A stretch of DNA of 64,000 nt from Citrobacter freundii (GTDB lineage Bacteria > Bacteroidota > Bacteroidia > Chitinophagales > Chitinophagaceae): the NCBI GenBank assembly GCA_003243445.1, contig QFQQ01000002.1:151604-215603 (forward strand). Direction: 5' to 3'. Shown here one piece after another: positions 44,050 to 53,351 of the stretch (position 1 is its first letter; each line of letters starts with the position of its first letter). Under the pieces are notes generated by a model that saw only the letters and a list, made by a program, of their open reading frames with translations, did not search any database and was not told where the DNA came from. The translations under genes were made by a program, and so were the position numbers.

Positions 44050-45751
44050 AAACTCTTAGTTGCTGAACACCTTTTTCCAATCTTACGGATTGCGGTGCCG
44101 ATATTTTCCACTGCTGCAGACCACCGGTGTTTTCCAGCGCCTGCGCATTGATCAGTTTCTTTTTTCCAGCCGACAACGAAATTCTCGCGCTGTCATTTGT
44201 TGTGGCCACTTCAAATGAAACAGTATACTCTCCCGCCTGCGGAACGTTTACCGTATACTGCAGCCACTCGCCATCTTCGATGCTGAAGATGTGTACTTCC
44301 GCACCTTCACGTTGGATATCCACACCATCATTCCGATACGCTCCGCCACGATTTCCTCTTGTATTTACACCGGGCGTATAATGATAACTCGCCGTGTCTT
44401 TATCATAGTAAGCCAGCCGCTGACGCCCCAGGTCAAAATCGACGGCCTGAATGGTCGCGTCCTTACCAATCACATGATCTTTGAACGGCTTTGTATCTGC
44501 TGAACGCACCTGGCGGAACATGGCATCCACCACATCTTTATGAAAAACATTGTTCCTGATCTTAATGTTCTCCAGCAACTGCTGCAATGTCTTCCACGCT
44601 TCTTCCTCAGATGGCTTCCCGCCTTTGCCAGCCCAGTAATCCAGCAGCTTTGAATATCCGTCCGGAACTTTTACCTCCAGCGGCTCATTAATGTTCATTT
44701 TTTTATTCTGCCACCATGCCCAGCCGATATCGTTTGATTCCACCAATTTTATACACTCATAGAACCATGTGTTGGAATTTTCTCCTGATTCACCCAACCA
44801 GAGCGGAACATTGTATTGCTCACGTAATTCCAGGAAACGTTTGATCGCATCAACCGTATTGAAGTTGCCGTATTTGTGAAAACTCAAAACGGTATTATCA
44901 TCCCATGTTGGTAATACGCCATTGTAGTTATTGCCAAAACCATTTCCTTCAATGATCACGATATGTTTTGTATCCACTTCACGGATCGCTTTGGTGATCT
45001 CCATCATCAATTGGCGAAGTGGTTCATTTTTCTTTTCGTTTGTTCCGCGCGTGTCACCTTTTGGATCTTCAAAACCGTAGTTGGGTTCGTTGATGATGTC
45101 ATAACCGCCGATCCATGGTTCGTTGGCATAACGTTCGGCCAGCTTGCGCCAAAGCGCGATCGTTTTCTGTTGTGCCGCTTCGCTTTCCCACAGGGTTGGT
45201 TTCGCAGGATCACGATCGGAGATCGGGAGATCGTTGCCCTGGCCGTTGGGTGCCGCGTGCAGATCAAGGATCAGGTAGATCTTATTGGCAGCGCACCATC
45301 TCAGCAAACTATCGGTCATGGCAAAGCCTTTCTCCAACCAGGTGTTCTGTCCCGGTATTTTTTCTTCATCCACCGGAAGGGTATAGAGATTATAGTGCAT
45401 CGGCAAACGCATCGAATTAAAACCCCAGGCAGCCATTGAATCGATATCTGCTTTGGTAGTATGATTAGCCAGCCATGCTTCATAGAACTGTTTTGTTTTC
45501 TCCTCGCCTACCACTTCCTGTATCTTCGCTTTGATCTTGTACTGCTGACCGATATTGGAAAGCCTGAACATGTACCCTTCCTGCAGCATCCACCCGCCCA
45601 AACCCATTCCCCTTAATATTACCTTCTCTCCATTTTCATTGACGATGAGTTTTCCTTTTGCTTTCAAAAAGCCCTGTGCATCTGCCGGTGATTGTATAAC
45701 GGCTATTGTGAACAGTGTAAATAATATAGTTGGTATATTTCGTTTAAACAT
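43994..45751 (-). CDS. Glycoside hydrolase family 5 endoglucanase-like, with CBM6-type domain
   Basis: 585 aa with signal peptide MFKRNIPTILFTLFTIAVIQ. The GH5 barrel covers about 30-430: ILRGMGLGGWMLQEGYM, WGFNSMRLPMHYNLY, ILDLHAAPNGQGND, acid/base Glu222 in DIINEPNYG, and nucleophile Glu321 in PLWLGESGENS. A CBM6/35-like beta-sandwich is at about 450-585 (VHIFSIEDGEWLQYTVNVPQ). Family members cleave beta-glucans, mannans or beta-1,6-glucans. The C-terminus overlaps the downstream GH2 by 56 bases, implying coupled translation. Confidence 0.92.
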   Translation of the reverse strand: MFKRNIPTILFTLFTIAVIQSPADAQGFLKAKGKLIVNENGEKVILRGMGLGGWMLQEGYMFRLSNIGQQYKIKAKIQEVVGEEKTKQFYEAWLANHTTKADIDSMAAWGFNSMRLPMHYNLYTLPVDEEKIPGQNTWLEKGFAMTDSLLRWCAANKIYLILDLHAAPNGQGNDLPISDRDPAKPTLWESEAAQQKTIALWRKLAERYANEPWIGGYDIINEPNYGFEDPKGDTRGTNEKKNEPLRQLMMEITKAIREVDTKHIVIIEGNGFGNNYNGVLPTWDDNTVLSFHKYGNFNTVDAIKRFLELREQYNVPLWLGESGENSNTWFYECIKLVESNDIGWAWWQNKKMNINEPLEVKVPDGYSKLLDYWAGKGGKPSEEEAWKTLQQLLENIKIRNNVFHKDVVDAMFRQVRSADTKPFKDHVIGKDATIQAVDFDLGRQRLAYYDKDTASYHYTPGVNTRGNRGGAYRNDGVDIQREGAEVHIFSIEDGEWLQYTVNVPQAGEYTVSFEVATTNDSARISLSAGKKKLINAQALENTGGLQQWKISAPQSVRLEKGVQQLRVYADKGGFNFRLFYFKRKN

Positions 45752-45788
45752 ATAAGCTTGTTAGTCGTAAAAAGATAATGGATCGGTT

Positions 45789-47183
45789 TTACCAGACATA
45801 AGTTGCAACAGCACCCGGATTTAACCTTGCTTCAAATTGCTTTCCTTTATTCGCCACCGCGAATGATCTTGGCTCCTTTCCCCTGTTCATCACGATCAGC
45901 ACGGTCTTTTTATCAGGCGTTCGGAATGCAACATTTGGCAAATCGCCAATCATATTTGATGCGATGCGGACCGAACCCGGTCTTACATATTTCGCGGCAT
46001 GCGCTACGATATACCAGGCCGGGTTGCGTTTGAAATTGTCTTTGTCGATCGTGATCGCACCAAGACAACGATCGCAACCACCGCGGTCCGTATGCGGCTG
46101 CCATTGCGGATCGGAGGCAAGATTCCATTCGATCACATTGCGGGACCAGTTGCGGCTTGCACCAATGATCAGTTTGGAGATATGCTCACCAATATCCCGC
46201 TTCATATTTCCCGGCGCACCAACCCATTGCTCAGTGAAATAAAGATTCCTGTCAGGATGCGCATCATGCACTTTTGACATCGCATCGATCGTTCCGCCAT
46301 ACAAGTGAAATGCTGAACCGTCGATGTATTTCTTTGCTTCAGGATCATCTAAAATAGAAATAGGATACTCCGGCTTGTCACAATTATGATCATACACGAT
46401 GATCTTTGTTTTGATACCAGCTGCGGCAAAGGCAGGCCCAAGATTGTTCTTTACAAAATTTGCCATGTCCGGTGCAAGCATCAGCAGGCTTGGATTATTA
46501 CCGGGATGCAATGGCTCATTCTGAACAGTGATCGCATCGATAATAATGCCTTCCTTTTTCATATCCTGTATATACCGGACAAAGTATTTTGCATACGCCG
46601 CGTAATATTCAGGTTTCAGGCTTCCACCGCGTGTGTCACCATTTGTTTTCATCCAAACAGGTGGCGACCAGGGTGAACCCATAATTTTGATCTTTGGGTT
46701 GATCTTCAGGATCTCTTTTACCACAGGGATCACATCCAGGCGATCCGGACCGAGATCAAACTTTTTCATAGCGGTATCCGTTTCTCCCGCAGGAAGATCG
46801 TTATAAGAAAATACTTTCTCATTCAGATCCGATGCACCGATGCTGAGGCGGAGATAACTTGTACCGATACCGTTTCCTTTTGTTTCAAATAACTCTTTCA
46901 GCAAAGCGGCTCGTGCCGGAGCGCTCATGCGAACGATGTGCATGGCGCTGCCGCCAGTCAGTGCAAAACCAAAGCCATCGATGGATTGATACCGTGGTTT
47001 ATCATCAACTGTGATAAGGGATGTATCGGGTTTTGCTTTACCGAAAGACAATTGTTGTGATTGCTGTTGAAATAAAATGTCCTTATCCACATCCGTCAGC
47101 CAAACGGCTGCTTTCTGGCCAGACACACTAGCTGACATAAGCAGTGTGATGGCTGTTATATATTTACTGAAGAAAGGCTTCAT
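45789..47183 (-). CDS. Glycoside hydrolase family 30 enzyme (GH30_3-like)
   Basis: 464 aa from the ATG at 47183 (a TTG at 47192 is in frame). Signal peptide MKPFFSKYITAITLLMSASV. The barrel has YQSIDGFGFALTGGSAMH, IKIMGSPWSPPVWMKTNGDT, acid/base Glu223 in ITVQNEPLH and nucleophile Glu318 in YFTEQWVG, with a C-terminal beta-domain. The segment DRGGCDRCLGAITIDKDN resembles the beta-1,6-glucanase branch as I remember it. It is the second gene of the CAZyme unit, 22 bases downstream of the other GH30. Confidence 0.92.
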   Translation of the reverse strand: MKPFFSKYITAITLLMSASVSGQKAAVWLTDVDKDILFQQQSQQLSFGKAKPDTSLITVDDKPRYQSIDGFGFALTGGSAMHIVRMSAPARAALLKELFETKGNGIGTSYLRLSIGASDLNEKVFSYNDLPAGETDTAMKKFDLGPDRLDVIPVVKEILKINPKIKIMGSPWSPPVWMKTNGDTRGGSLKPEYYAAYAKYFVRYIQDMKKEGIIIDAITVQNEPLHPGNNPSLLMLAPDMANFVKNNLGPAFAAAGIKTKIIVYDHNCDKPEYPISILDDPEAKKYIDGSAFHLYGGTIDAMSKVHDAHPDRNLYFTEQWVGAPGNMKRDIGEHISKLIIGASRNWSRNVIEWNLASDPQWQPHTDRGGCDRCLGAITIDKDNFKRNPAWYIVAHAAKYVRPGSVRIASNMIGDLPNVAFRTPDKKTVLIVMNRGKEPRSFAVANKGKQFEARLNPGAVATYVW

Positions 47184-47205
47184 ATATTGCAATTCGTTTG
47201 TAGGA

Positions 47206-48630
47206 TTATTTAACTACCAAAGTGGAGATAGAATGCGGCAGACTTTCTGTCTCCGCTATTTCTCCATTGATCCAGAGTTTGTATTTCAGTTTATCATCGG
47301 ACTGATTCATGACTATTACCGCAATGCTTCCATCAGTATTCTGAAAAGCAGTTGTCTGCAACTTATTCCTGCTGGAAGACGCACTGATCCGTTTTGCACC
47401 GGGGCGGATGAATTTGGAAAAATGACCGAGATAATAATAGGCGTTCGTATAGATCAGCTTGCCATTTTTTGTATCGGCATGGACCGGTGCAAAACAAAAA
47501 TTACCAACATGGTTTGGTCCGCCGTGTTCGTCCAGCAGGATATTCCAGTCAGTCCAGGCAACCGTTCCATTATTAAAATCATTGATCATGGAATTTCCAT
47601 ACCGCTCGCCCAGTGACCAGTTGTTCACACTATCGATATGGAATTTTTCTTTACAACCTTCGGTGAAGATGAGATTCTTATCAGGAAAAGCCTGGTTCAC
47701 GAGTTTGAGATTATCGAACTGCATTGGCCCGCCAGTCCATGTTTCATACCAGTGAAAACCGATACCCCAGAGGTATTTCGCGGCTTCTTTATCATTCAGG
47801 ATAACGCTTGCACGCTGATAAAGCAGGTCACGGTTATGATCCCAGGCGATCAGCTTTTTGCTGCTCAATCCTGCTTTCTTCAGTGTGGGCCCGAGAAAGT
47901 TTTTGATAAAATCACGTTCTTCCTCGGCCGTGAAGATGCAGGATTCCCAGCGTTGTTTTGCCATGGGTTCATTCTGCACGGTCAATCCCCAGACAGGAAT
48001 GCCCTGCGCTTCATAAGCCTTGATGAATTTCACATAATAGTTGGCCCATGTCTGCGCATATGCTGCTTTTAGTTTTCCGCCCTGCAGCATACTATTATTA
48101 TCCTTCATCCATGCCGGGGGACTCCAGGGGCTTGCGTACAGGGTAAGCTTTCCGCCTGCTGCGGCAATGGCCTGCCTGATAAATGGGATCCGGTACTTTT
48201 CATCATGCACAACGCTGAAGCTGGATAATTCTTTATCGTTGTCATTTACATAAGTATAACTGCCGCTGGAAAAATCGCAACTGTGGATGCTTGTCCGCGC
48301 CAGTGTATAACCAATTCCTTTTTGCGGATCGAAGTAGGCCGTCAGCAATTCCTGCTGTTTGTCTTTTGGCAGCAATGCAAAAGTTTCAGCAGATGCATCC
48401 GTGAGTGCGGCACCGATACCGGTAAAGGTTTGAAATTTGTTAGCGGGGTCAACAAAAATACAGGGTTCTGTTTCGAGCGGTTGCTTATACGTTTTAAAGG
48501 AAAGATTGCCGCTGGCTGAGATGCGGAGTTCGCTGTTGGCTGCCGTTGTATAAACGGTCACCGAGCGGGATTGAGCAATTGCAGCTGAGAGGCAAACAAA
48601 AAGAGACAAAGAACATACGATTCTTTTCAT
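47206..48630 (-). CDS. Glycoside hydrolase family 30 enzyme, first gene of CAZyme block
   Basis: 474 aa from the ATG at 48630 (a TTG at 48639 is in frame). Signal peptide MKRIVCSLSLFVCLSAAIAQ. GH30 features: FTGIGAALTDASAETFALL, LYASPWSPPAWMKDNNSM, acid/base Glu221 in LTVQNEPMA and nucleophile Glu324 in IFTEGCKEK, plus HGGPNHVGNFCFAPVHAD. It looks like the beta-glucosidase/glucosylceramidase-type subfamily rather than GH30_3. As the first gene it should be preceded by the promoter of the minus-strand block, in the 666-bp gap upstream. No regulator gene is adjacent. Confidence 0.92.
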   Translation of the reverse strand: MKRIVCSLSLFVCLSAAIAQSRSVTVYTTAANSELRISASGNLSFKTYKQPLETEPCIFVDPANKFQTFTGIGAALTDASAETFALLPKDKQQELLTAYFDPQKGIGYTLARTSIHSCDFSSGSYTYVNDNDKELSSFSVVHDEKYRIPFIRQAIAAAGGKLTLYASPWSPPAWMKDNNSMLQGGKLKAAYAQTWANYYVKFIKAYEAQGIPVWGLTVQNEPMAKQRWESCIFTAEEERDFIKNFLGPTLKKAGLSSKKLIAWDHNRDLLYQRASVILNDKEAAKYLWGIGFHWYETWTGGPMQFDNLKLVNQAFPDKNLIFTEGCKEKFHIDSVNNWSLGERYGNSMINDFNNGTVAWTDWNILLDEHGGPNHVGNFCFAPVHADTKNGKLIYTNAYYYLGHFSKFIRPGAKRISASSSRNKLQTTAFQNTDGSIAVIVMNQSDDKLKYKLWINGEIAETESLPHSISTLVVK

Positions 48631-48639
48631 ACAGAGCAA

Positions 48640-49296
48640 CTGATTGTTTTACGGTCTGATTGATAAATGAATGTTTAATACGCCGTAGATGACCGCATGT
48701 AGATAAGCCGGAACAGCCGCGAGATGAGTTGCATTAAAACCGGATTAAAAAACAAACGGCCCCGTTGCAATGCAATACGCATGTTGATCACAACAGGACG
48801 ATCAGTCGATTTTAATCCCCAGGTTTATTTGCAACGAGTTGTCTTACAGCTAGATTCTACAGACCTTCACAATGCTTCCGCTCAAACGGCGTCAAATTAG
48901 ACAGTTTTCACGAAAAAAAATTTCCTTTTCAAGAAAACGATTTCGGAAAAAGGCGGGTTGACGTACCAAAAGCGAAGATTGATTTATCAATAAATATGGT
49001 AACATCGCTTCTGGTCAGGATCAACGGCCTTATATAAGGACAGGCCTGACTGGCAGAATATACCAATCGAAGAACAGATAGGGTGGGCCAAGGTTACAAT
49101 CGATCACCGGGTTACACATAGTTTATCAGGTTAGAGATGAATAAATGATCCTGCCTGCAGTGCCGGAAATGGCAGTTTGCGCAGGCGTTCAATTTACTGA
49201 GGGCTGTGAGGTTTCGGCATTTTTGAACTACGTCATTCATACGTCAGACGGGTTATTTTATGATCTGCTTCAACGCAAACTGATACGCCTGGCCAA
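48640..49296. promoter_or_regulatory. Long divergent control region of CAZyme block and ThuA/GH9 genes
   Basis: 657 bases between two divergent transcripts and no open frame of note. It must hold both promoters. A 12-bp perfect palindrome CCTTATATAAGG is at 49028-49039, flanked by GGCC-containing inverted bases (GGCCT 49026-49030, AGGCC 49042-49046). An AT-rich stretch with an A8 run is near 48913. No exact TAnnTTTG box stands out. The size suggests several regulatory sites, but I cannot assign any. Confidence 0.4.
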
Positions 49297-49308
49297 ATGC
49301 AATACGAT

Positions 49309-50067
49309 ATGAAACTGTTTTACCATACATGTATCCTTACCTGTGCATTGCTCTGTAATTACGCAAATGCCCAGGGGCCGCGCTTCCGCGTACTGGCCCT
49401 GTCCGAAAATGGTGGTCATCATGTCCGCTATTCCGAAGCGGCGCAACGCTGGTTGGATCAACTGGCGGCGGACAGCAATTTTGTGATCGATTTTGTTCAT
49501 ACCACAGACTCCATCAATGCCAGGTATCTTGACCGGTACCAGCTTTTCATCCAGCTGGATTATCCGCCCTACAACTGGAAGAAGGAAGCCGCTGCAGCTT
49601 TTACCGCTTATATTGAGAAAGGAAAAGGAGGATGGATCGGTTTTCATCATGCTACCTTACTTGGCGAATTCGACGGCTTTCCCATCTGGGAATGGTTTCA
49701 CCGTTTTATGGGCAGCATCCGGTTCAGGGATTACATCGCAGATTTTGCCAATGGAAAAGTGAAGGTGGAAGACAGCCTTCATCCCTGCATGAAGGGTTTA
49801 CCCGGGGAATTCCTGATCGAAAAAGAAGAATGGTACACGTATGATAAAAGCCCGCGGCCAAACGTGAAAGTGCTGGCCAGCGTGGATGAATCAACCTACC
49901 AGCCGTCATCATCCAAAAAAATGGGTGACCATCCGGTGATCTGGACCAATGAAAAAATGAAAGCACGGAATGTCTATATTTTTATGGGCCATTCGCCTGA
50001 TCTTTTTAATAATCCTTTTTATACGCAGCTGTTCAGAAACGCGATCTTCTGGGCCGCGGGGAAATAA
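49309..50067 (+). CDS. ThuA-like domain protein, secreted
   Basis: 252 aa from the ATG at 49309; the ATG at 49297 adds four residues. Signal peptide MKLFYHTCILTCALLCNYAN. The class I glutamine-amidotransferase-like fold of ThuA is shown by FRVLALSENGGHHVRYSEAA, YQLFIQLDYPPYNWKKEAAA, GGWIGFHHATLLG and HPVIWTNEKMKARNVYIFMG, ending FRNAIFWAAG. ThuA domains are common in carbohydrate loci; some act on disaccharides or lack known activity. It precedes the GH9 gene by 23 bases, so the two are one operon. Confidence 0.88.
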   Translation: MKLFYHTCILTCALLCNYANAQGPRFRVLALSENGGHHVRYSEAAQRWLDQLAADSNFVIDFVHTTDSINARYLDRYQLFIQLDYPPYNWKKEAAAAFTAYIEKGKGGWIGFHHATLLGEFDGFPIWEWFHRFMGSIRFRDYIADFANGKVKVEDSLHPCMKGLPGEFLIEKEEWYTYDKSPRPNVKVLASVDESTYQPSSSKKMGDHPVIWTNEKMKARNVYIFMGHSPDLFNNPFYTQLFRNAIFWAAGK

Positions 50068-50090
50068 CCGGTCAAATCAACCAACGCTGT

Positions 50091-51851
50091 ATGATCAAAT
50101 TCGTTCTTCCTGTCACCTCTTTCTTGTCTATTGTTTCCGTCGCATCAGCACAGGAAGCAAAGCCGGTGATCTCCGTCAACCAGGTGGCTTATGACACAGG
50201 GGCGTTTAAAAATGCAGTGATCCGCACAACTGCGCGCAATCAAACCCTGCCCTGTTTTGTACTCGACTCAATGAACACGCGCGTTGCAGACCTTTCCGTA
50301 TTTCCGGTGCATGACGGGCTCGACTGGCAAGCGGGCCAACATTATTATGTCGCCGATTTTTCTTCTGTCAAAAAACCAGGCAAATACAGGATCGCGGTCC
50401 GGCAGGGAAAGGATACGACATTCTCTTCTGATTTTCTGATCGGGCCAAATGCGTTAACAAAAATGACGCTTCCATCCATCATTCATTACTATAACAAACA
50501 ACGTGCGAATACGCCGCAGGAACAGGCAGCTGATCAACACGTGATCCTGTTTGGAAGCAACGAAACCGTTGATATCCGTGGCGGCTGGTGTGATGCGTCA
50601 GGTGATATCAGCAAATACTTTTCACATCTCGCCTATACTAATTTTATGCTGCCGCAGCAAACACCATTGGTCACCTGGTCAATGATCAATGCGCGGGAAA
50701 AGATGAAAGCATTGCTGGATGAAACGAACAGCACCGCTTCAATGGAATCGGAAGCACTTTGGGGTGCTGATTATATCATGCGCTCGCTTTCACCGAAAGG
50801 ATATTTTTACATGACGGTGTTCAGCTATTTCAAACCTGATCCGAATGAAAGACGCATCGTTGGATTGCTGGCCAACAGCGTCACCACCTCAGATTATCAA
50901 TGTGCTTTCAGGGAAGGAGGCGGCATGGCGATCGCTGCGCTGGCGCGGATCTCCCAATGGAAAAAAGATGGAGAATTCAAATCAGCAGAATATCTCGGCG
51001 CAGCAAAAAAAGCCTTTGCGCATTTGCTTGAAAACAACCTGAAGTATACAGATGATGGAAAGGAAAACATCCTGGATGATTATTGTGCACTGATGGCAGC
51101 CACAGAATTATGGATGGCCACACCGGACACTTTATATCAGCTGGAGGCAAGAAAGCGGGCAATGAATCTTTGCAACCGGATCAGTGAAAAAGGATATTTT
51201 GTAGCGAATGATAAAGACCGTCCGTTCTGGCATGCGTCGGATGCAGGCATGCCGGTCATTGCCCTGAGCCGTTACCTGCAAAAAGAAACGGATGCGGCAT
51301 TGCGTGAGAAATCCATTCAAACCATCGCGCGTTTTCTGAATTACCAGCTCAGGGTTTCCGTTACGGAATATAACTCGTACAGTTATGCGCGGCAAACATT
51401 CTTATATAAAGGACAATTGCAGGATGGATTTTTTATTCCGCATGAAAATGAATCCGGCTGGTGGTGGCAGGGCGAGAATGCGCGGCTCGCATCGCTTGCA
51501 ACTGCCGCAATGGTTGGCGGAAAGATTGCGTTTGAAAAAGACGGGGCAAAGCAGGAAGAACTGCGTCGCTTTGCCTGGGATCAACTTTCCTGGATCCTCG
51601 GGCGCAATCCTTATGATATGTGTTTTATGTATGGTTTTGGAAAAAACAATGTACCGTATATGGCATCCATGTTTGGGCATGGATCAGAGAAAGGCGGCAT
51701 CTCCAATGGCATTACCGGAAAAGATGGTTCACCTGATGGCTCCGGTATTGATTTCAAAAAGGAAGCCGGCGGCAATGAATGGCGCTGGACAGAACAATGG
51801 ATCCCGCATGCAGCGTGGTTCTTGCAGGCATTGACGGCGCTGGAAGATTGA
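50091..51851 (+). CDS. Glycoside hydrolase family 9 (cellulase-type) with N-terminal Ig domain
   Basis: 586 aa with signal peptide MIKFVLPVTSFLSIVSVASA. An Ig-like CelD_N domain spans about 25-118 (ISVNQVAYDTGAFKNAVI, KPGKYRIAVRQG). The (alpha/alpha)6 barrel follows with the catalytic-base motif GGWCDASGDISKY (Asp168, Asp172) and the acid Glu568 in WRWTEQWIPHAAW. GH9 covers endoglucanases and also exo-beta-glucosaminidases; the WCDASGD form and GH18 nearby leave chitosan-type substrates open. Periplasmic or surface. It follows the ThuA gene by 23 bases. Confidence 0.92.
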   Translation: MIKFVLPVTSFLSIVSVASAQEAKPVISVNQVAYDTGAFKNAVIRTTARNQTLPCFVLDSMNTRVADLSVFPVHDGLDWQAGQHYYVADFSSVKKPGKYRIAVRQGKDTTFSSDFLIGPNALTKMTLPSIIHYYNKQRANTPQEQAADQHVILFGSNETVDIRGGWCDASGDISKYFSHLAYTNFMLPQQTPLVTWSMINAREKMKALLDETNSTASMESEALWGADYIMRSLSPKGYFYMTVFSYFKPDPNERRIVGLLANSVTTSDYQCAFREGGGMAIAALARISQWKKDGEFKSAEYLGAAKKAFAHLLENNLKYTDDGKENILDDYCALMAATELWMATPDTLYQLEARKRAMNLCNRISEKGYFVANDKDRPFWHASDAGMPVIALSRYLQKETDAALREKSIQTIARFLNYQLRVSVTEYNSYSYARQTFLYKGQLQDGFFIPHENESGWWWQGENARLASLATAAMVGGKIAFEKDGAKQEELRRFAWDQLSWILGRNPYDMCFMYGFGKNNVPYMASMFGHGSEKGGISNGITGKDGSPDGSGIDFKKEAGGNEWRWTEQWIPHAAWFLQALTALED

Positions 51852-51868
51852 TGCTGTGGGGTGAAGAT

Positions 51869-52160
51869 GATCGAATATTCGATGTTCGAATGTTCGATGG
51901 TAGATGGTCGATGGTCGATATTCGATGACGCAGTAACAGAGATTCTGCCATTTAAATACAATGTCCATTGGCTGACTCAACTTTTGTATATTCTTCCCGT
52001 CCTTCCCGCCTTACCGGAAAAAATTAGACCGGAGGCGGGAAGGACGGGAAGAATCGGAAGAATGGCTGACTGAGATCTTATCCTTATATCAGCGGTAACT
52101 TTATTGCGATATCGATCATCGCGCATCGAACATCGATCATCGATCACCGATCATCGATTT
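51869..52160. repeat. TCGATG-class element with a second palindrome nested inside
   Basis: Left arm 51869-51927 and right arm 52106-52160 consist of tandem TCGATGGT/TCGATATT-like units in opposite orientation. Between them lies a TTCCCGCC-class palindrome (51991-52053). Together they fill the gap between the GH9 stop and the GH18 start. A similar TCGATG-class element is at 54276-54447. Confidence 0.8.
51991..52053. repeat. TTCCCGCC-class palindrome, inner copy
   Basis: Left arm 51991-52017 and right arm 52029-52053 pair with a 2-base bulge. The core CCTTCCCGCCTTACCGG matches the perfect palindrome at 36027-36103, with an extra TTCCCGTCC unit. The 9-mer TGGCTGACT occurs on both sides, at 51969-51977 and 52063-52071. 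It could be a target-site duplication or part of the repeat unit, since a near copy of the left one also lies beside the 36-kb palindrome. Confidence 0.75.
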
Positions 52161-52208
52161 ACGTGATAAAACGACGTATTAAACATATTGGCTTTAAAAC
52201 CCTTTAAG

Positions 52209-53348
52209 ATGACCAGATCAGCGATCCTGTTTGCTTCTTTGTTTTTTGTTGCAGGCTGCGCAGGCCGTCCGGCAAAAGCTGTTGTCAAAAAAGAAAAGCC
52301 GGAGTTTGCCGTGATCGGTTATGTGGCCGGTTATAATGGTTTGATCAAAACAGAAACGCTTGACGTGGCGAAGCTCACACATATCAACTATGCGTTTGTT
52401 GATATAAAAGACAGTCTTGCCTGGCTTCACAATGAAAAAACGGATACGACCAATTTTCGTTTGCTGAACCTGCTGAAAGAAAAAAATCCCCACCTGAAGA
52501 TCATGATCTCCATCGGAGGATGGTCATGGAGCAAGAACTTTTCCGATGCCGTGCTGACCGAAAGCTCCAGGAAAGCATTTGCCGCCAGTGCTGCACAGAT
52601 CGTTTATCAGCACGACCTCGATGGCGTGGATATCGATTGGGAGTATCCCAATATGCGTGGTGATGGAAATGTGTTCAGGCCTGAAGACAAACAACACTAT
52701 ACGCTGATGTTTGCTGAACTGCGCCATGCGCTCGACAGCATTCAACAAAAAACAAAAAAGCCCTATCAGCTCACCACCGCTGTTGGCGGCTTCCCGGAAT
52801 TTATCCGCAACACTGAAATGGATAAAGCGCAGCAATCCCTTGATTACATCAACCTGATGACTTACGATTACAGCTGGGGTGTGGCCGGTCATCATACCAA
52901 CCTGTATACATCCGGTACTGATCCGGGAGAGGGCGCGGCCGATAAAGCGGTGAAAGCTTATATCGCCGCCGGCGTGCCGCCGGCAAAGCTCGTTATGGGG
53001 CTTGCTTTTTATGGAAGAGCCGGTGTGGTAAGTACAACGCAGGGACATGGCCTCGGTCAAAAGATCATAGCTCCCGCAAAGGGAGGAGGATTTACTTTTA
53101 TAAAGGACAGCCTGATCGGAAGGAAAGGCTATGTGCGATATTGGGACGAAAAAGCGAGGGCACCTTATCTATTCAACGACAGCACGCGGACATTCATATC
53201 CTATGATGATGAATTATCCGTACAAGCCAAATGCAATTATGTGCTGGAGCGTAACCTGGGCGGCGTAATGTTCTGGGAATATTCGTCCGATCCAAAAGGT
53301 TACCTGCTTGGCGTGGTGAATGAAGTGCTCGCGCCGCATTCAAAGTGA
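52209..53348 (+). CDS. GH18 chitinase-like lipoprotein
   Basis: 379 aa from the ATG at 52209 (TTG 52188 in frame is rejected). Lipoprotein signal MTRSAILFASLFFVAGC with Cys17. The GH18 barrel has KIMISIGGWSWSKNFSD, the catalytic DLDGVDIDWEYP (Asp138, Asp141, Asp143, Glu145), YINLMTYDYSWGVAGHHTN, VMGLAFYGRAG and GGVMFWEYSSDPKG. All DxxDxDxE residues are present, so it should hydrolyse chitin or related beta-1,4-GlcNAc oligomers at the outer membrane. It converges on the SDR gene with a 3-base gap. Confidence 0.93.
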   Translation: MTRSAILFASLFFVAGCAGRPAKAVVKKEKPEFAVIGYVAGYNGLIKTETLDVAKLTHINYAFVDIKDSLAWLHNEKTDTTNFRLLNLLKEKNPHLKIMISIGGWSWSKNFSDAVLTESSRKAFAASAAQIVYQHDLDGVDIDWEYPNMRGDGNVFRPEDKQHYTLMFAELRHALDSIQQKTKKPYQLTTAVGGFPEFIRNTEMDKAQQSLDYINLMTYDYSWGVAGHHTNLYTSGTDPGEGAADKAVKAYIAAGVPPAKLVMGLAFYGRAGVVSTTQGHGLGQKIIAPAKGGGFTFIKDSLIGRKGYVRYWDEKARAPYLFNDSTRTFISYDDELSVQAKCNYVLERNLGGVMFWEYSSDPKGYLLGVVNEVLAPHSK

Positions 53349-53351
53349 TGG

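Noticed and set aside
49270..49650. 126-aa minus-strand frame over the ThuA gene
   Set aside because: Antisense shadow of a well-supported gene with a signal peptide and conserved motifs.
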